Origin: Bacteroidales bacterium
Lineage (GTDB): Bacteria > Bacteroidota > Bacteroidia > Bacteroidales > VadinHA17
Length of the DNA: 57,773 nucleotides
Direction: 5' to 3'
NCBI GenBank assembly: GCA_030596125.1
Contig: JAUVKT010000005.1
Span: 1 to 57,773, forward strand
Positions 16,596 to 25,810 of this stretch are shown here, one piece after another. The position numbers and the translations under genes were made by a program. The notes below the pieces were generated by a model. The model worked only from the letters and a program-made list of their open reading frames with translations, ran no database searches and had not been told where the DNA came from. Every line of letters begins with the position of its first letter. Within the stretch, counting starts at the first letter, position 1.

Positions 16596-19112
16596 TCATT
16601 GACTTTTATTCTCTTTTTTCTTTTTTCTTGACCAAAGAATGATGAGTATGGTTGCTCCTCCACCGAGTAGCAGCCAGATAATCCATAATTTACCTCTCTC
16701 TTGGGTTTTAATATAATCAACAATCTCTTCAGCTGATTTCTTGTCATGTGATATAAGTTTGGCAAAAGCCTCGAATACTTTCTGCCGGGGATATCCTTGT
16801 TTTACGCTGTTACTAAGGAGGTAATTAATAATATCTTCAGGATTTTTTGCATTTATTTTTTCATAATCAATAGATTCTATGGCTCTGAGAAGATTATCCT
16901 CTGTATATTCAGAAAGTCTTGAAAGGTATTCAGCAGGAGATTCATTTTTATTAGCAGACATTGCAGCAATAAGCCTTGTGAGAATCTCTTTTTCTGCTCC
17001 GTCATCAAGCGCTACTGAATATAACGATTCGAGCCATTCACCGGCATTCTTAATATTTTTCTCTTTTGTTTTTTCTATTGCTTCCCTGATTTTTTCATGC
17101 TCCTTTGTCTCGTCGGTAACCTCTGAAATAATCTGGTCCATCTGATCAATAGTAGGATCCTTGACCTCAACCAATTGCTCCTGGGCTGCCAACTCCAAAG
17201 AATCCTGTAACCGGGCTTCTGCAAGCAGGATGGCAGGATCAATTACGTCAACCGGCTTAACAACCGGCTTAACATCAGTAACAAAAAATTCACGTGTTGT
17301 GATATTGTTAAACCGGTCTTTGATTGTAAATACGATCTTATTGTCGCCGGTAACAGGTAACATATTGTAATCGAATTGACTATCGTTTACTATAAATTCT
17401 TCGGTAAGGATCAGGGAGTCACCCTGCCAGTGTTCTACGATCAGTATTGAATGAGGTTCAATCGCCAGGGGTATTATGGCTGTGTCGCCAGCATTATAAA
17501 CAGGCAGTGAGTCAATTGCAATAATATTGAATTCTGCAAACATGTCTGTTTTTAACAGCTCTTCGTCTTGTAATTCAATATTGTCTCCTTCCCTGGTAAG
17601 GCTTAAATCCAGATCTGCTACCCTTTTTTCTGATCCCTCAGATTCGTACACAATCTGGAATTTTCCATGGGGTATTTCAAATTCATATTCTCCTGTTTCA
17701 GGATCCGAATAAACAATTAATAAAGTATCCAGGTTTTCCTTGTTCAGGGCACTTACCTTTACGCTGTCGGAGAACTGTTCTAACAGGTCCCTTAGCCTGA
17801 CCATTCCTCTTACAAAGAATTTTCTTGGATGATCATCTGAGAATACTTCTATCCTGTGTATATCCTGTTTGCCGTAACCTTCGGGATCAAACCTTGATAC
17901 ATATGCGATGTGTCCAACACCAACGGGGGAGTAGAAAATATCATCGTCAGTACTGTTTACCGGGTAACCCATATTTAAAGGCGCTGACCATTCACCATCA
18001 TCAAGAAGTGTTGAATAAAAGATATCATGTCCTCCCATATTAAAATGGCCTCTTGAACTGAAGTACAATACCTTATTTGTTTGGTCAAGGAAGGGAGTCT
18101 CTTCGTTGAAGGGTGTATTTAGAGTTGGACCAAGATTAACTGCAGGTCCCCATGAACCGAGACTGTCGCGTTGTGATACATAAATATCCAGTCCGCCATA
18201 ACCTCCGGGACGGTTACTGGTGAAAAATAGTTTCTGTCCGTCACTGGAGGGACTGGCGTGTGATTCCCAGTATTTTGTATTAATATTTTCGTTTAATTTT
18301 TCTGCTGGCATCCATCGTCCGTCTATATACCGGCTTGAGTAAATATTTCCAACATATTGGTCATTTTTGTAAAGGAAAAGTTCATTTCCATCACCCGTCA
18401 GGGCTGTTGAGTATCCCTCGTCCACCAACAGTTGGTCCATGATGACGATACCTGGAGTCCATTCTCCATTCACCTTTCTGGAGAAGAGGATCATATCCTG
18501 TAACTGTGCCTCACGGGTATAAACTAAAGTGGTTTCATCAGCAGATACAACTGGATTAACTTCTGAAAATCTTTCGTTTACTATCTCTCCCTGGTTTACT
18601 GATTTGAGGTAAAGAGGCACTTTCATAAGTTGTATTGCATTGTAACAAGCCTTGATCTGGTTTTCAACAATTACAGGATTATACTTCTTTTGATCCATTT
18701 CTTCAAAAAACATGTTAAATGTTGCAATAGCCTTATCGATCTGGTTTGTTACGAGGTAGGCATTCCCAAGGTAGTAAAGAGCATCATATGGAGCAGCCGT
18801 CTCTTTAAACCGTCCTTCCCGGTATTTTGGATTTATGTTTTGAACTGCAGCTTGCAGGTATCCCAGAGACTTCTCTTTTTCACCTGACATGTTAAGGTAA
18901 CACATACCAAGTCTGTATTTATAATTATCGTTGTCAGGGAAGAGGTTTAATAATGATTCGTAAAAGGGGATTGCTTCATTATACTCTTCAAAAAGGATAA
19001 AAGCTTCCGCTTCGTAAAACATCACCTTGATCTCTTTTTTAGTCTGGCCACTAATAGGAGAAATATAGAGTATAAAGACAATTGAAATCAGGATTATTGC
19101 CGGTCTGTACAT
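16596..19112 (-). CDS. TPR-PD40 repeat protein with long C-terminal region and C-terminal transmembrane anchor
   Basis: Signal peptide; TPR; PD40 SPSSDGQKLFFTSNRPGGYGGLDIYVSQRDSLG; C-term LWIIWLLLGGGATILIILWSRKKKKENKSQ. Upstream reverse-strand TAGATTTG promoter-like box at 19134-19141. Confidence 0.83.
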   Translation of the reverse strand: MYRPAIILISIVFILYISPISGQTKKEIKVMFYEAEAFILFEEYNEAIPFYESLLNLFPDNDNYKYRLGMCYLNMSGEKEKSLGYLQAAVQNINPKYREGRFKETAAPYDALYYLGNAYLVTNQIDKAIATFNMFFEEMDQKKYNPVIVENQIKACYNAIQLMKVPLYLKSVNQGEIVNERFSEVNPVVSADETTLVYTREAQLQDMILFSRKVNGEWTPGIVIMDQLLVDEGYSTALTGDGNELFLYKNDQYVGNIYSSRYIDGRWMPAEKLNENINTKYWESHASPSSDGQKLFFTSNRPGGYGGLDIYVSQRDSLGSWGPAVNLGPTLNTPFNEETPFLDQTNKVLYFSSRGHFNMGGHDIFYSTLLDDGEWSAPLNMGYPVNSTDDDIFYSPVGVGHIAYVSRFDPEGYGKQDIHRIEVFSDDHPRKFFVRGMVRLRDLLEQFSDSVKVSALNKENLDTLLIVYSDPETGEYEFEIPHGKFQIVYESEGSEKRVADLDLSLTREGDNIELQDEELLKTDMFAEFNIIAIDSLPVYNAGDTAIIPLAIEPHSILIVEHWQGDSLILTEEFIVNDSQFDYNMLPVTGDNKIVFTIKDRFNNITTREFFVTDVKPVVKPVDVIDPAILLAEARLQDSLELAAQEQLVEVKDPTIDQMDQIISEVTDETKEHEKIREAIEKTKEKNIKNAGEWLESLYSVALDDGAEKEILTRLIAAMSANKNESPAEYLSRLSEYTEDNLLRAIESIDYEKINAKNPEDIINYLLSNSVKQGYPRQKVFEAFAKLISHDKKSAEEIVDYIKTQERGKLWIIWLLLGGGATILIILWSRKKKKENKSQ

Positions 19113-19133
19113 CTGTTAGAGGTTTCTTTTTTC

Positions 19134-19141
19134 CAAATCTA
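19134..19141 (-). promoter_or_regulatory. Bacteroidota -7 box (TAnnTTTG) upstream of the PD40 operon
   Basis: Reverse complement reads TAGATTTG, 22 nt before the ATG at 19112. Confidence 0.5.
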
Positions 19142-19186
19142 ATAATATTAAGCTAAATATTAAAAAAAAATGGTCATAATATGAGA

Positions 19187-19373
19187 AGAAGTGCCTAAAG
19201 TGCCTAAAGTGAAAAGTGACTAAAGTTTGAAGACTGAAGACTGCCTGCCCTGTGAAATACGACGGAGGAGTTATTTCTACAGGGAAGACTACCAATTGCC
19301 AACTGCCAATTGCCGACTGCTTTGCCCTTCCGAAGCATGAAACGAAGTGGAGAGCGAAGAAGGGCCAACTGTT
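19187..19373 (+). repeat. Modular intergenic repeat copy B: GTGCCTAAA/GTGACTAAAG repeats, inserted palindrome, GCCAAYT heptamers, 46-nt core (19320-19365)
   Basis: Core CTTTGCCCTTCCGAAGCATGAAACGAAGTGGAGAGCGAAGAAGGGC is 44/46 identical to copy A; preceded by ACCAATT GCCAACT GCCAATT GCCGACT. Confidence 0.9.
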
Positions 19374-19384
19374 AACGGATTCGA

Positions 19385-20995
19385 TTATATTTTTTTCTCA
19401 GGGATATTTATTGTATAAATCTCGCCCATACGTGATTTTGAATTGCTTCCGATTACAAGGTCTGAGCCTGTAATGGCAATTTTTTTATCAATGGTGAAAT
19501 CAGAAAGCTTTTCCATAGCAATTATTATACGGGCTGTATTCAGGTCTGTTGAACTAAAAATTATTTCATCGGGTGTGTTTATTCTTATGATCTCTGTAAG
19601 TTGCTCAAATTCACCAAGAGCACTGTGATTATCAGAATTATTATCCACAGCTATTCTGCCGATTACATTTATCCTTGAATAGTTATTTCTGACTATTTCA
19701 AGAATCTGTTCATACTCTTCCGGACTACTTGCAATAACAATTTTTTTAACCCTTGATCTGATGCCTGACACCTTAATAATTTCGGGTTTTGACAAAATAT
19801 ATCTTATCCCGGGTATTACAACGAGGGTAAAAAGGCTTACGAACACTATTATGGTCCTGGAAAATCTGAGATCGACAGGAAGAAAGGCATATGATATCAT
19901 TATTAGTAATATCCCGGTAAGAGTGCCCAGGAACAGTGATCTCATTCTCACGGGTGTCTTATAGCCTCCCCATATGCCAATAGTTGCAATAATCAACACA
20001 GTATAGACAGGAATGATAATATTTGTAAGTACTTCAGGGTATTGATATCCGTCACCGAATTTAATATTGCCCCATAGATTCGCAAAAGAATTGAAAACCA
20101 GTAACATGATTAGTGAATCAACTACCGGGAGAGCAAGTTTACTGGTAACACGTTTTGCCATAGACAAAGAGCCCCTGATGAAAATGGCAAGGTTAATAAG
20201 CCAGATTAGAAATCTTATTCTGCGATAGCTGAAATGTTTTTTCACAAAGATTATCATTGACCTGTAGAAATTAATCACATAATTAATTTCTGATTTTCTT
20301 GTGCTTTCACCTTTGAAATGGATAATGGAGGGATGGGGGAGGTAATATATATTGAAACCGGATTCAAGAATTCTGTAACTAAGGTCGATATCTTCTCCAT
20401 ACATAAAGAATGATTCATCAAAGAGGCCTGCAGCCTCAATAGCCTCTTTCCTAATAAACATAAAGGCCCCTGTAAGCACTTCAATTTTTTGTATCTTATC
20501 ATTGTCGAGATGACCAAGATAATATCTGTTAAAGCGTTTTGAACCGGGGAAAAGTGATGAAAGCCCGGACATTTTATAAAATGCAGTGGCCGGTGTTGGC
20601 AAAGCCCTTTTCGATTCAGGGAGGTATTTTCCTTTACCGTCAATCATTTTCACCCCCACTGCACCTGCATCGGGGTGCTCTTCCATAAATTCAAAACATT
20701 TACTAAAGGTCTTTTCACTTACTACGGTGTCGGGGTTCAGGATCAGTATATATTTTCCGTTAGCTATTTTGATACCCTGGTTATTGGCAATCGAAAAACC
20801 CGGATTGTGCCTGTTTCTAATTAGCTTTACATCCCTGAATTTCTCAATTATCATCGAGTTGGATCCGTCAGCAGAGTTATTATCAACTACAATTACCTCA
20901 CTATTTATCCCTTTTATTGCCCTGAACACCGAGGTCAGACACTGCTCAAGAAAATATTTTACATTGTAGTTTACTATAATTACAGAGAGATCCAT
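19385..20995 (-). CDS. Glycosyltransferase family 2 fused to a membrane region and a Rossmann-like (CoA_binding_3-like) domain
   Basis: N-term DLSVIIVNYNVKYFLEQCLTSVFRA... DNNSADGS; several TM segments; C-term KIVIASSPEEYEQILEIVRNN...VIGRIAVDNN. Confidence 0.82.
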   Translation of the reverse strand: MDLSVIIVNYNVKYFLEQCLTSVFRAIKGINSEVIVVDNNSADGSNSMIIEKFRDVKLIRNRHNPGFSIANNQGIKIANGKYILILNPDTVVSEKTFSKCFEFMEEHPDAGAVGVKMIDGKGKYLPESKRALPTPATAFYKMSGLSSLFPGSKRFNRYYLGHLDNDKIQKIEVLTGAFMFIRKEAIEAAGLFDESFFMYGEDIDLSYRILESGFNIYYLPHPSIIHFKGESTRKSEINYVINFYRSMIIFVKKHFSYRRIRFLIWLINLAIFIRGSLSMAKRVTSKLALPVVDSLIMLLVFNSFANLWGNIKFGDGYQYPEVLTNIIIPVYTVLIIATIGIWGGYKTPVRMRSLFLGTLTGILLIMISYAFLPVDLRFSRTIIVFVSLFTLVVIPGIRYILSKPEIIKVSGIRSRVKKIVIASSPEEYEQILEIVRNNYSRINVIGRIAVDNNSDNHSALGEFEQLTEIIRINTPDEIIFSSTDLNTARIIIAMEKLSDFTIDKKIAITGSDLVIGSNSKSRMGEIYTINIPEKKI

Positions 20996-21003
20996 CTTCT
21001 CAG

Positions 21004-22218
21004 TTATTGTTTATCAATACAAGTTCTTATAACTCCGGAAAGTCTTTTTACACCCTCTTTTATATCGTTCATGTCTGAGTATGAGAAGTTTATTCTTATT
21101 GTATTTTTTCCTGAATCATCACAATGGAATACCGATCCTTTTACAAAGGCAACATTGTTTTCAACAGCCTTATTAAATATCATGTCTACATCAATATCTT
21201 CAGGTATTGTAATGAATAGAAAAAGGCCTCCCTCCGGCCTGGTCCATTTTACATTTTCAGGCATATATTTTCCGAAACATTCAAGCATGTAGTCTCTTTT
21301 ATTCCTGTAAAGCTCTATTGTATTAACAAGGTTTTTATCGAGTGATCCTCTTTTGATATATTCAGCAGCAATCTTCTGTAAAAGTACTGGAGAGCAGACG
21401 TCAGCCGATTGTTTCGCCATTATGAATTTGTCTATAATTACAGGATTCCCAATAAGCCAGGCAACTCTGAATCCGGGGGCAAATATTTTAGAGAAGGTAA
21501 ACAGAGTAATAACCCTGCCTGAATTGTCAAGCTCATAGATCATTTTCTGAGGTTCTCCTTCGAACCTGATCTCTCTGTAAGGACTATCTTCCAGAATAAG
21601 CAAATTATATTTTTCAGCTATCGCTAAAATCTCACTGCGACGTGATTCAGGCATTGTTATACCGGCCGGATTTTGAAAATCGGGTATCACATATATAAAT
21701 TTAATTTTCTTACCTGAGTTAGTCAGTTCTTTTACAGCTTGTTCGAGCTTATCCATTCTCATACCCTGTTCGTCTAAGGGTATTCCTTTTAGTCTTGCTC
21801 CGTATACATTAAATGCACTTAAACCACCCAGGTAGGAGGGGAGTCCGCATATAATATAGTCGTTCGGGTCGATAAGTATTTTAGCCAGGATATCAAGAGC
21901 CTGTTGCGATCCGGTGCTTATTGCAAGATTTTCGGGCCCGATCTTTAATCCCTGTTCATTATGGCGTTGTAGCAACATTTCCCTGAGTAGAGCATCACCT
22001 TCTGTTGTCCCATATTGAAGGGCTTGTTCTCCCTCTTTATCAAGTATATAGTTGGCAATTTCTTTTACCTCCTCAACCGGGAATGTTTGAGGAGATGGTA
22101 GCCCGCCGGCAAAGGATATCATGTCAGGGTTACTTAAAAGTTTAAGAATTTCCCTGATCGCTGATCGTTTCATCGATTTTGCTGATCGTGAAAACTTATC
22201 TTCGGTATTAATTATCAT
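21004..22218 (-). CDS. PLP-dependent aminotransferase (2-aminoadipate/MocR-like class I/II)
   Basis: MISFAGGLPSPQTFPVEEV, QYGTTEGDALLREML, PDFQNPAGITMPESRR, TFSKIFAPGFRVAWL (PLP Lys motif). Confidence 0.92.
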   Translation of the reverse strand: MIINTEDKFSRSAKSMKRSAIREILKLLSNPDMISFAGGLPSPQTFPVEEVKEIANYILDKEGEQALQYGTTEGDALLREMLLQRHNEQGLKIGPENLAISTGSQQALDILAKILIDPNDYIICGLPSYLGGLSAFNVYGARLKGIPLDEQGMRMDKLEQAVKELTNSGKKIKFIYVIPDFQNPAGITMPESRRSEILAIAEKYNLLILEDSPYREIRFEGEPQKMIYELDNSGRVITLFTFSKIFAPGFRVAWLIGNPVIIDKFIMAKQSADVCSPVLLQKIAAEYIKRGSLDKNLVNTIELYRNKRDYMLECFGKYMPENVKWTRPEGGLFLFITIPEDIDVDMIFNKAVENNVAFVKGSVFHCDDSGKNTIRINFSYSDMNDIKEGVKRLSGVIRTCIDKQ

Positions 22219-22274
22219 TTTTTTGTGTGTGAGTTAACCTGTTAAACAGGTAAAAAAATAGTTTTAGTCTGTAA

Positions 22275-22898
22275 TTATATATCGGGGGTATCGAAAAGAG
22301 TCCTGTTTAAAATTGATCTGCCGAGTGTTATTTCATCTGTATATTCCAGTTCGTCTCCGATGGCAACGCCACGCGACAATGTAGTGATCTTAATTTCAAA
22401 AGGGATAAGTTTCCGGTAAATATAGAAGTTTGTAGTATCTCCTTCCATTGTTGTGCTTAGTGCCAGAATAACTTCATTGACAGTTCCTTCTGAAACCTTT
22501 TTCTCCAGTGAGGCGATCTTCAGATCAGAAGGGCCGATCCCATCCATTGGTGAAATGATGCCTCCGAGAACATGGTAAATGCCCCTGTACTGACTGGTGT
22601 TTTCAACGGCAATAACATCCCTGATATTTTCAACAACACATACTGCTTGGTGGTCTCTGGACTTATCGCTGCATATTTCACAAACTTCTTTATCTGATAC
22701 ATTGTGGCAAATTATGCAGTAATGAATCTCTTTTTTTAACCTTATGATGCTTTCACCAAATCTTTCAACCTCTGAAGTATCTTTTCTTAACAGGTGCATA
22801 ACAAGACGAAGGGCTGTCTTTTTTCCAATGCCGGGCAGGGAAGAAAATTCATTAACTGCTTCTTCAAGGAGCCTGGAGGAAAAACCGGTTATTGACAT
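22275..22898 (-). CDS. recR: Recombination mediator protein RecR
   Basis: [19 protein letters not shown]; zinc finger [40 protein letters not shown]...YHVLGG. Start MSITGF at 22898 rather than 22967. Confidence 0.96.
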   Translation of the reverse strand: MSITGFSSRLLEEAVNEFSSLPGIGKKTALRLVMHLLRKDTSEVERFGESIIRLKKEIHYCIICHNVSDKEVCEICSDKSRDHQAVCVVENIRDVIAVENTSQYRGIYHVLGGIISPMDGIGPSDLKIASLEKKVSEGTVNEVILALSTTMEGDTTNFYIYRKLIPFEIKITTLSRGVAIGDELEYTDEITLGRSILNRTLFDTPDI

Positions 22899-22999
22899 AT
22901 TTTTTATTATTAGTCTCAATACAAATTTACGGAGTTTGAATTTAAGCATTTTAATTTTTTCTCTCACCTCTTTTCATTATCCTTACCAAAATTTTTTTA

Positions 23000-24475
23000 A
23001 TGGCACCCGGCACCATACTGTTTGTTATAATTATATATTTTCTATTACTGTTGGGAGTGGCCTGGTTAACAGGACGTAAAGCTGACAGTGAAAGTTTTTT
23101 CATTGGCAACAGACGTTCTCCCTGGATTGTTGTGTCAATAGGGATGATCGGAGCATCCCTGTCGGGGGTTACTTTTGTTTCTGTCCCCGGCTGGGTAGTC
23201 GACAGTCAGTTCAGTTACCTGCAAATGGTCCTCGGTTATCTTGTTGGATATGCTGTTATTGCAGAGATACTTTTGCCACTCTATTACAAACTCAGGTTAA
23301 CTTCAATTTACACATATCTGAAGCAACGATTTGGTAACAGATCTTATAAGACCGGCGCATCGTTTTTTATGCTCTCCCGTACCGTTGGTGCATCTTTCAG
23401 GTTGTATCTTGTGGCCAGCGTGTTGCAACTGACAATATTTGAAGCATGGAATGTTCCTTTTATTATAACAGTCGTAATCACACTTGCACTTATATGGCTA
23501 TATACGTTTAAGGGGGGAATTAAGACTATAATCTGGACTGATATGTTACAGACAGTTTTTATGTTGTCGGCTGTAATACTTACGCTTGTTTTTATCAGTC
23601 GTTCTATGGATCTTAACTTCAAAGGAATGGTGAGTCTTGTTAAGGAACATGATCTGTCAAGGATTTTCTTCTTTGATGATTTTAACGACAAGAGACATTT
23701 CCTGAAACAGTTTTTCGGTGGCATGTTCATAACAATTGTAATGACAGGCCTTGATCAGGATATGATGCAGAAGAACCTTAGCTGTCGTAACCTTAAAGAT
23801 GCCAGGAAGAATATGTACAGTTACAGTATAGCATTTGTGCCGGTTAATATGATATTTTTGGTTTTGGGGATTCTCCTTTTTGTATATGCAGGAAAACAGG
23901 GAATCGCTATCCCTGACCAGACAGATAATCTCTTTCCGCTTGTCGCAACACAGGGAGGTTTAGGTTTAGCTGTTAGCCTGTTGTTCATACTTGGGCTCAT
24001 AGCAGCGGCTTATTCAAGTGCAGATTCGGCCTTAACCGCACTGACTACCTCTTTTACGGTTGATATTCTTGGACAGGAGGGCAGGGAAGAGAGTTCATTA
24101 CGAAAAGTGCGAACCAGGGTGCATATCTTTTTTTCGTTTCTGTTAATGATCATTATTATGGTCTTCAGGGCATTGAATGATCAAAGCGTAATAAGTGCAT
24201 TATTTACTATTGCCGGATATACCTATGGTCCGCTCCTGGGAATGTTCACATTCGGACTTTTTACCAGGTGGAGGGTAAAAGATCGTGTAATGCCATATAT
24301 TGCAATCGTTTCACCTATAATTTGTTTCTTTCTGAACACCTATTCCGAAGAGCTTCTTGGAGGGTACAAATTTGGGTTTGAGCTGCTGATAGTAAATGGA
24401 ATTATAACCTTTGCCGGAATGTTGATCTTCAAAGAGAAAGCGATTGATTTACGAACACCGATCAACGATTTTTGA
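23000..24475 (+). CDS. Sodium:solute symporter (SSS family)
   Basis: Multiple TM segments; GNRRSPWIVVSIGMIGASLSGVTFVSVPGWV; IAAAYSSADSALTALTTSFTVDIL. Confidence 0.92.
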   Translation: MAPGTILFVIIIYFLLLLGVAWLTGRKADSESFFIGNRRSPWIVVSIGMIGASLSGVTFVSVPGWVVDSQFSYLQMVLGYLVGYAVIAEILLPLYYKLRLTSIYTYLKQRFGNRSYKTGASFFMLSRTVGASFRLYLVASVLQLTIFEAWNVPFIITVVITLALIWLYTFKGGIKTIIWTDMLQTVFMLSAVILTLVFISRSMDLNFKGMVSLVKEHDLSRIFFFDDFNDKRHFLKQFFGGMFITIVMTGLDQDMMQKNLSCRNLKDARKNMYSYSIAFVPVNMIFLVLGILLFVYAGKQGIAIPDQTDNLFPLVATQGGLGLAVSLLFILGLIAAAYSSADSALTALTTSFTVDILGQEGREESSLRKVRTRVHIFFSFLLMIIIMVFRALNDQSVISALFTIAGYTYGPLLGMFTFGLFTRWRVKDRVMPYIAIVSPIICFFLNTYSEELLGGYKFGFELLIVNGIITFAGMLIFKEKAIDLRTPINDF

Positions 24476-24554
24476 TTTAAGATTGTTAATTTCTTTATCC
24501 TTCAAAAATCAACATTCGTTGATCGATATTGGATATTCAAAACAGATCTGGTTT

Positions 24555-25220
24555 TTATTTAGATCTGGAGTTAAAGGGTATCTGCCATGCAATATAATAT
24601 GAAATACCCGGATTAATACCCCCGTCAGTTTCTGACATTCCAGGAATATTTACAGGACGATTATCATCTCCAAATGAGCTTGAGAGCAACAGTTTCAGTC
24701 TTAAAGACCATCCTATAAGGACATTCCTGAAAAGTTCGGCCTTAACGCCGCCGACAAATTCTAAAAAATGTGCCGATCCTTTGCTGTCAGGTATTGTCCC
24801 GTAATATTCTCCCCAGTAATTTTCATATGTAAGTGATGAAGTCTCCTGGTTAAAGATCGATAATCCGTACCTCAACCCTACACCGACATAATTATTGCCA
24901 GGGTCTTTTTCGGGTTTAAGCATATTCAGATCAATGCCGATACGGGCAAAATACCCGTTATTGGAATAGGTATAGTTATACTGACTGTAATCATAACTTC
25001 CATATCCTGCTTCAACTACACCATAATATTTATGATTCATCCGGTATGATATACATCCTTCATAACAGGTTATGTCATTATTAAGGGCATTAATTGCAAG
25101 TCCGGCAATGTCAAATCCAAAAATCAGTGCTTTTTCTGTTTTGGTTGTGTCAGACTGAAAAGTACCTGCCCAGCTTATAACAGAAGTCAGGCTAAAAAAA
25201 AGTGCGCAAATTTTCTTCAT
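24555..25220 (-). CDS. DUF6048 family outer-membrane-like protein
   Basis: Signal peptide MKKICALFFSLTSVISWA; GFDIAGLAINALNNDITCYEGCISYRMNHKYYGVVEAGYGSY; pairs with the DUF6452 gene as in other Bacteroidota. Confidence 0.7.
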   Translation of the reverse strand: MKKICALFFSLTSVISWAGTFQSDTTKTEKALIFGFDIAGLAINALNNDITCYEGCISYRMNHKYYGVVEAGYGSYDYSQYNYTYSNNGYFARIGIDLNMLKPEKDPGNNYVGVGLRYGLSIFNQETSSLTYENYWGEYYGTIPDSKGSAHFLEFVGGVKAELFRNVLIGWSLRLKLLLSSSFGDDNRPVNIPGMSETDGGINPGISYYIAWQIPFNSRSK

Positions 25221-25650
25221 CCGACGGGTTAACTGAATTATTTATTATAAGAATGGTATCTATCCTGTTCTTTGTATAGCTGACATTTCCGATGGTGTAG
25301 AGAAAACTATATCCACAAGCTTTTGAAATAAAATGATGAGTTGCCGTATAAGTAATCTTAAGTGTGTCATGAATCAGCCCGTTTACAATAACATAATCTG
25401 CACAGTCGGATGCAGGGTTAAGAGGAAGCTCTATCTTCCCGGTTTTGGAGTTATCGTATATCAGAAGATCATCCATTCCAACTCCATATATGGTAAGGCT
25501 GTCGATAACAGTTGTTTCATTATTGTCAGTCTCATAAAGAGTAATAACTGCCATCGATTCTCCCGGATGGTCGCAACTCTCAGTTATGCAGCCTGAACAG
25601 ACCGCAATCAATACTATAATCAACCCTGCTGATAATCTGATACCTCTCAT
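25192..25650 (-). CDS. DUF6452 family lipoprotein-like protein
   Basis: Signal with GCITESCDHPGESMAVITLYET; LPLNPASDCADYVI; gene pair with DUF6048, overlapping by 29 nt. Confidence 0.7.
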   Translation of the reverse strand: MRGIRLSAGLIIVLIAVCSGCITESCDHPGESMAVITLYETDNNETTVIDSLTIYGVGMDDLLIYDNSKTGKIELPLNPASDCADYVIVNGLIHDTLKITYTATHHFISKACGYSFLYTIGNVSYTKNRIDTILIINNSVNPSDEENLRTFF

Positions 25651-25710
25651 TAAAACGGGTAAAAGTGATTGATCAAAAGTAGTAAAAATTGTCGGTAGTG
25701 GAAAGAAAAA

Positions 25711-25735
25711 CCGGCAACTGTAAAAAAGCTGCCGG
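25711..25735 (-). terminator. Rho-independent terminator downstream of the long-chain acyl-CoA ligase gene
   Basis: Reverse strand: CCGGCAGCT-TTTTTAC-AGTTGCCGG followed by TTTTTCTTT; stem CCGGCA/TGCCGG extended with one mismatch. Confidence 0.7.
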
Positions 25736-25810
25736 CATATAATTTAATTTAGGTTTTGTGATTGAGAATTCTCCATATCAGGTTAATCTCACTGTAATAA
25801 TACACTCTTT

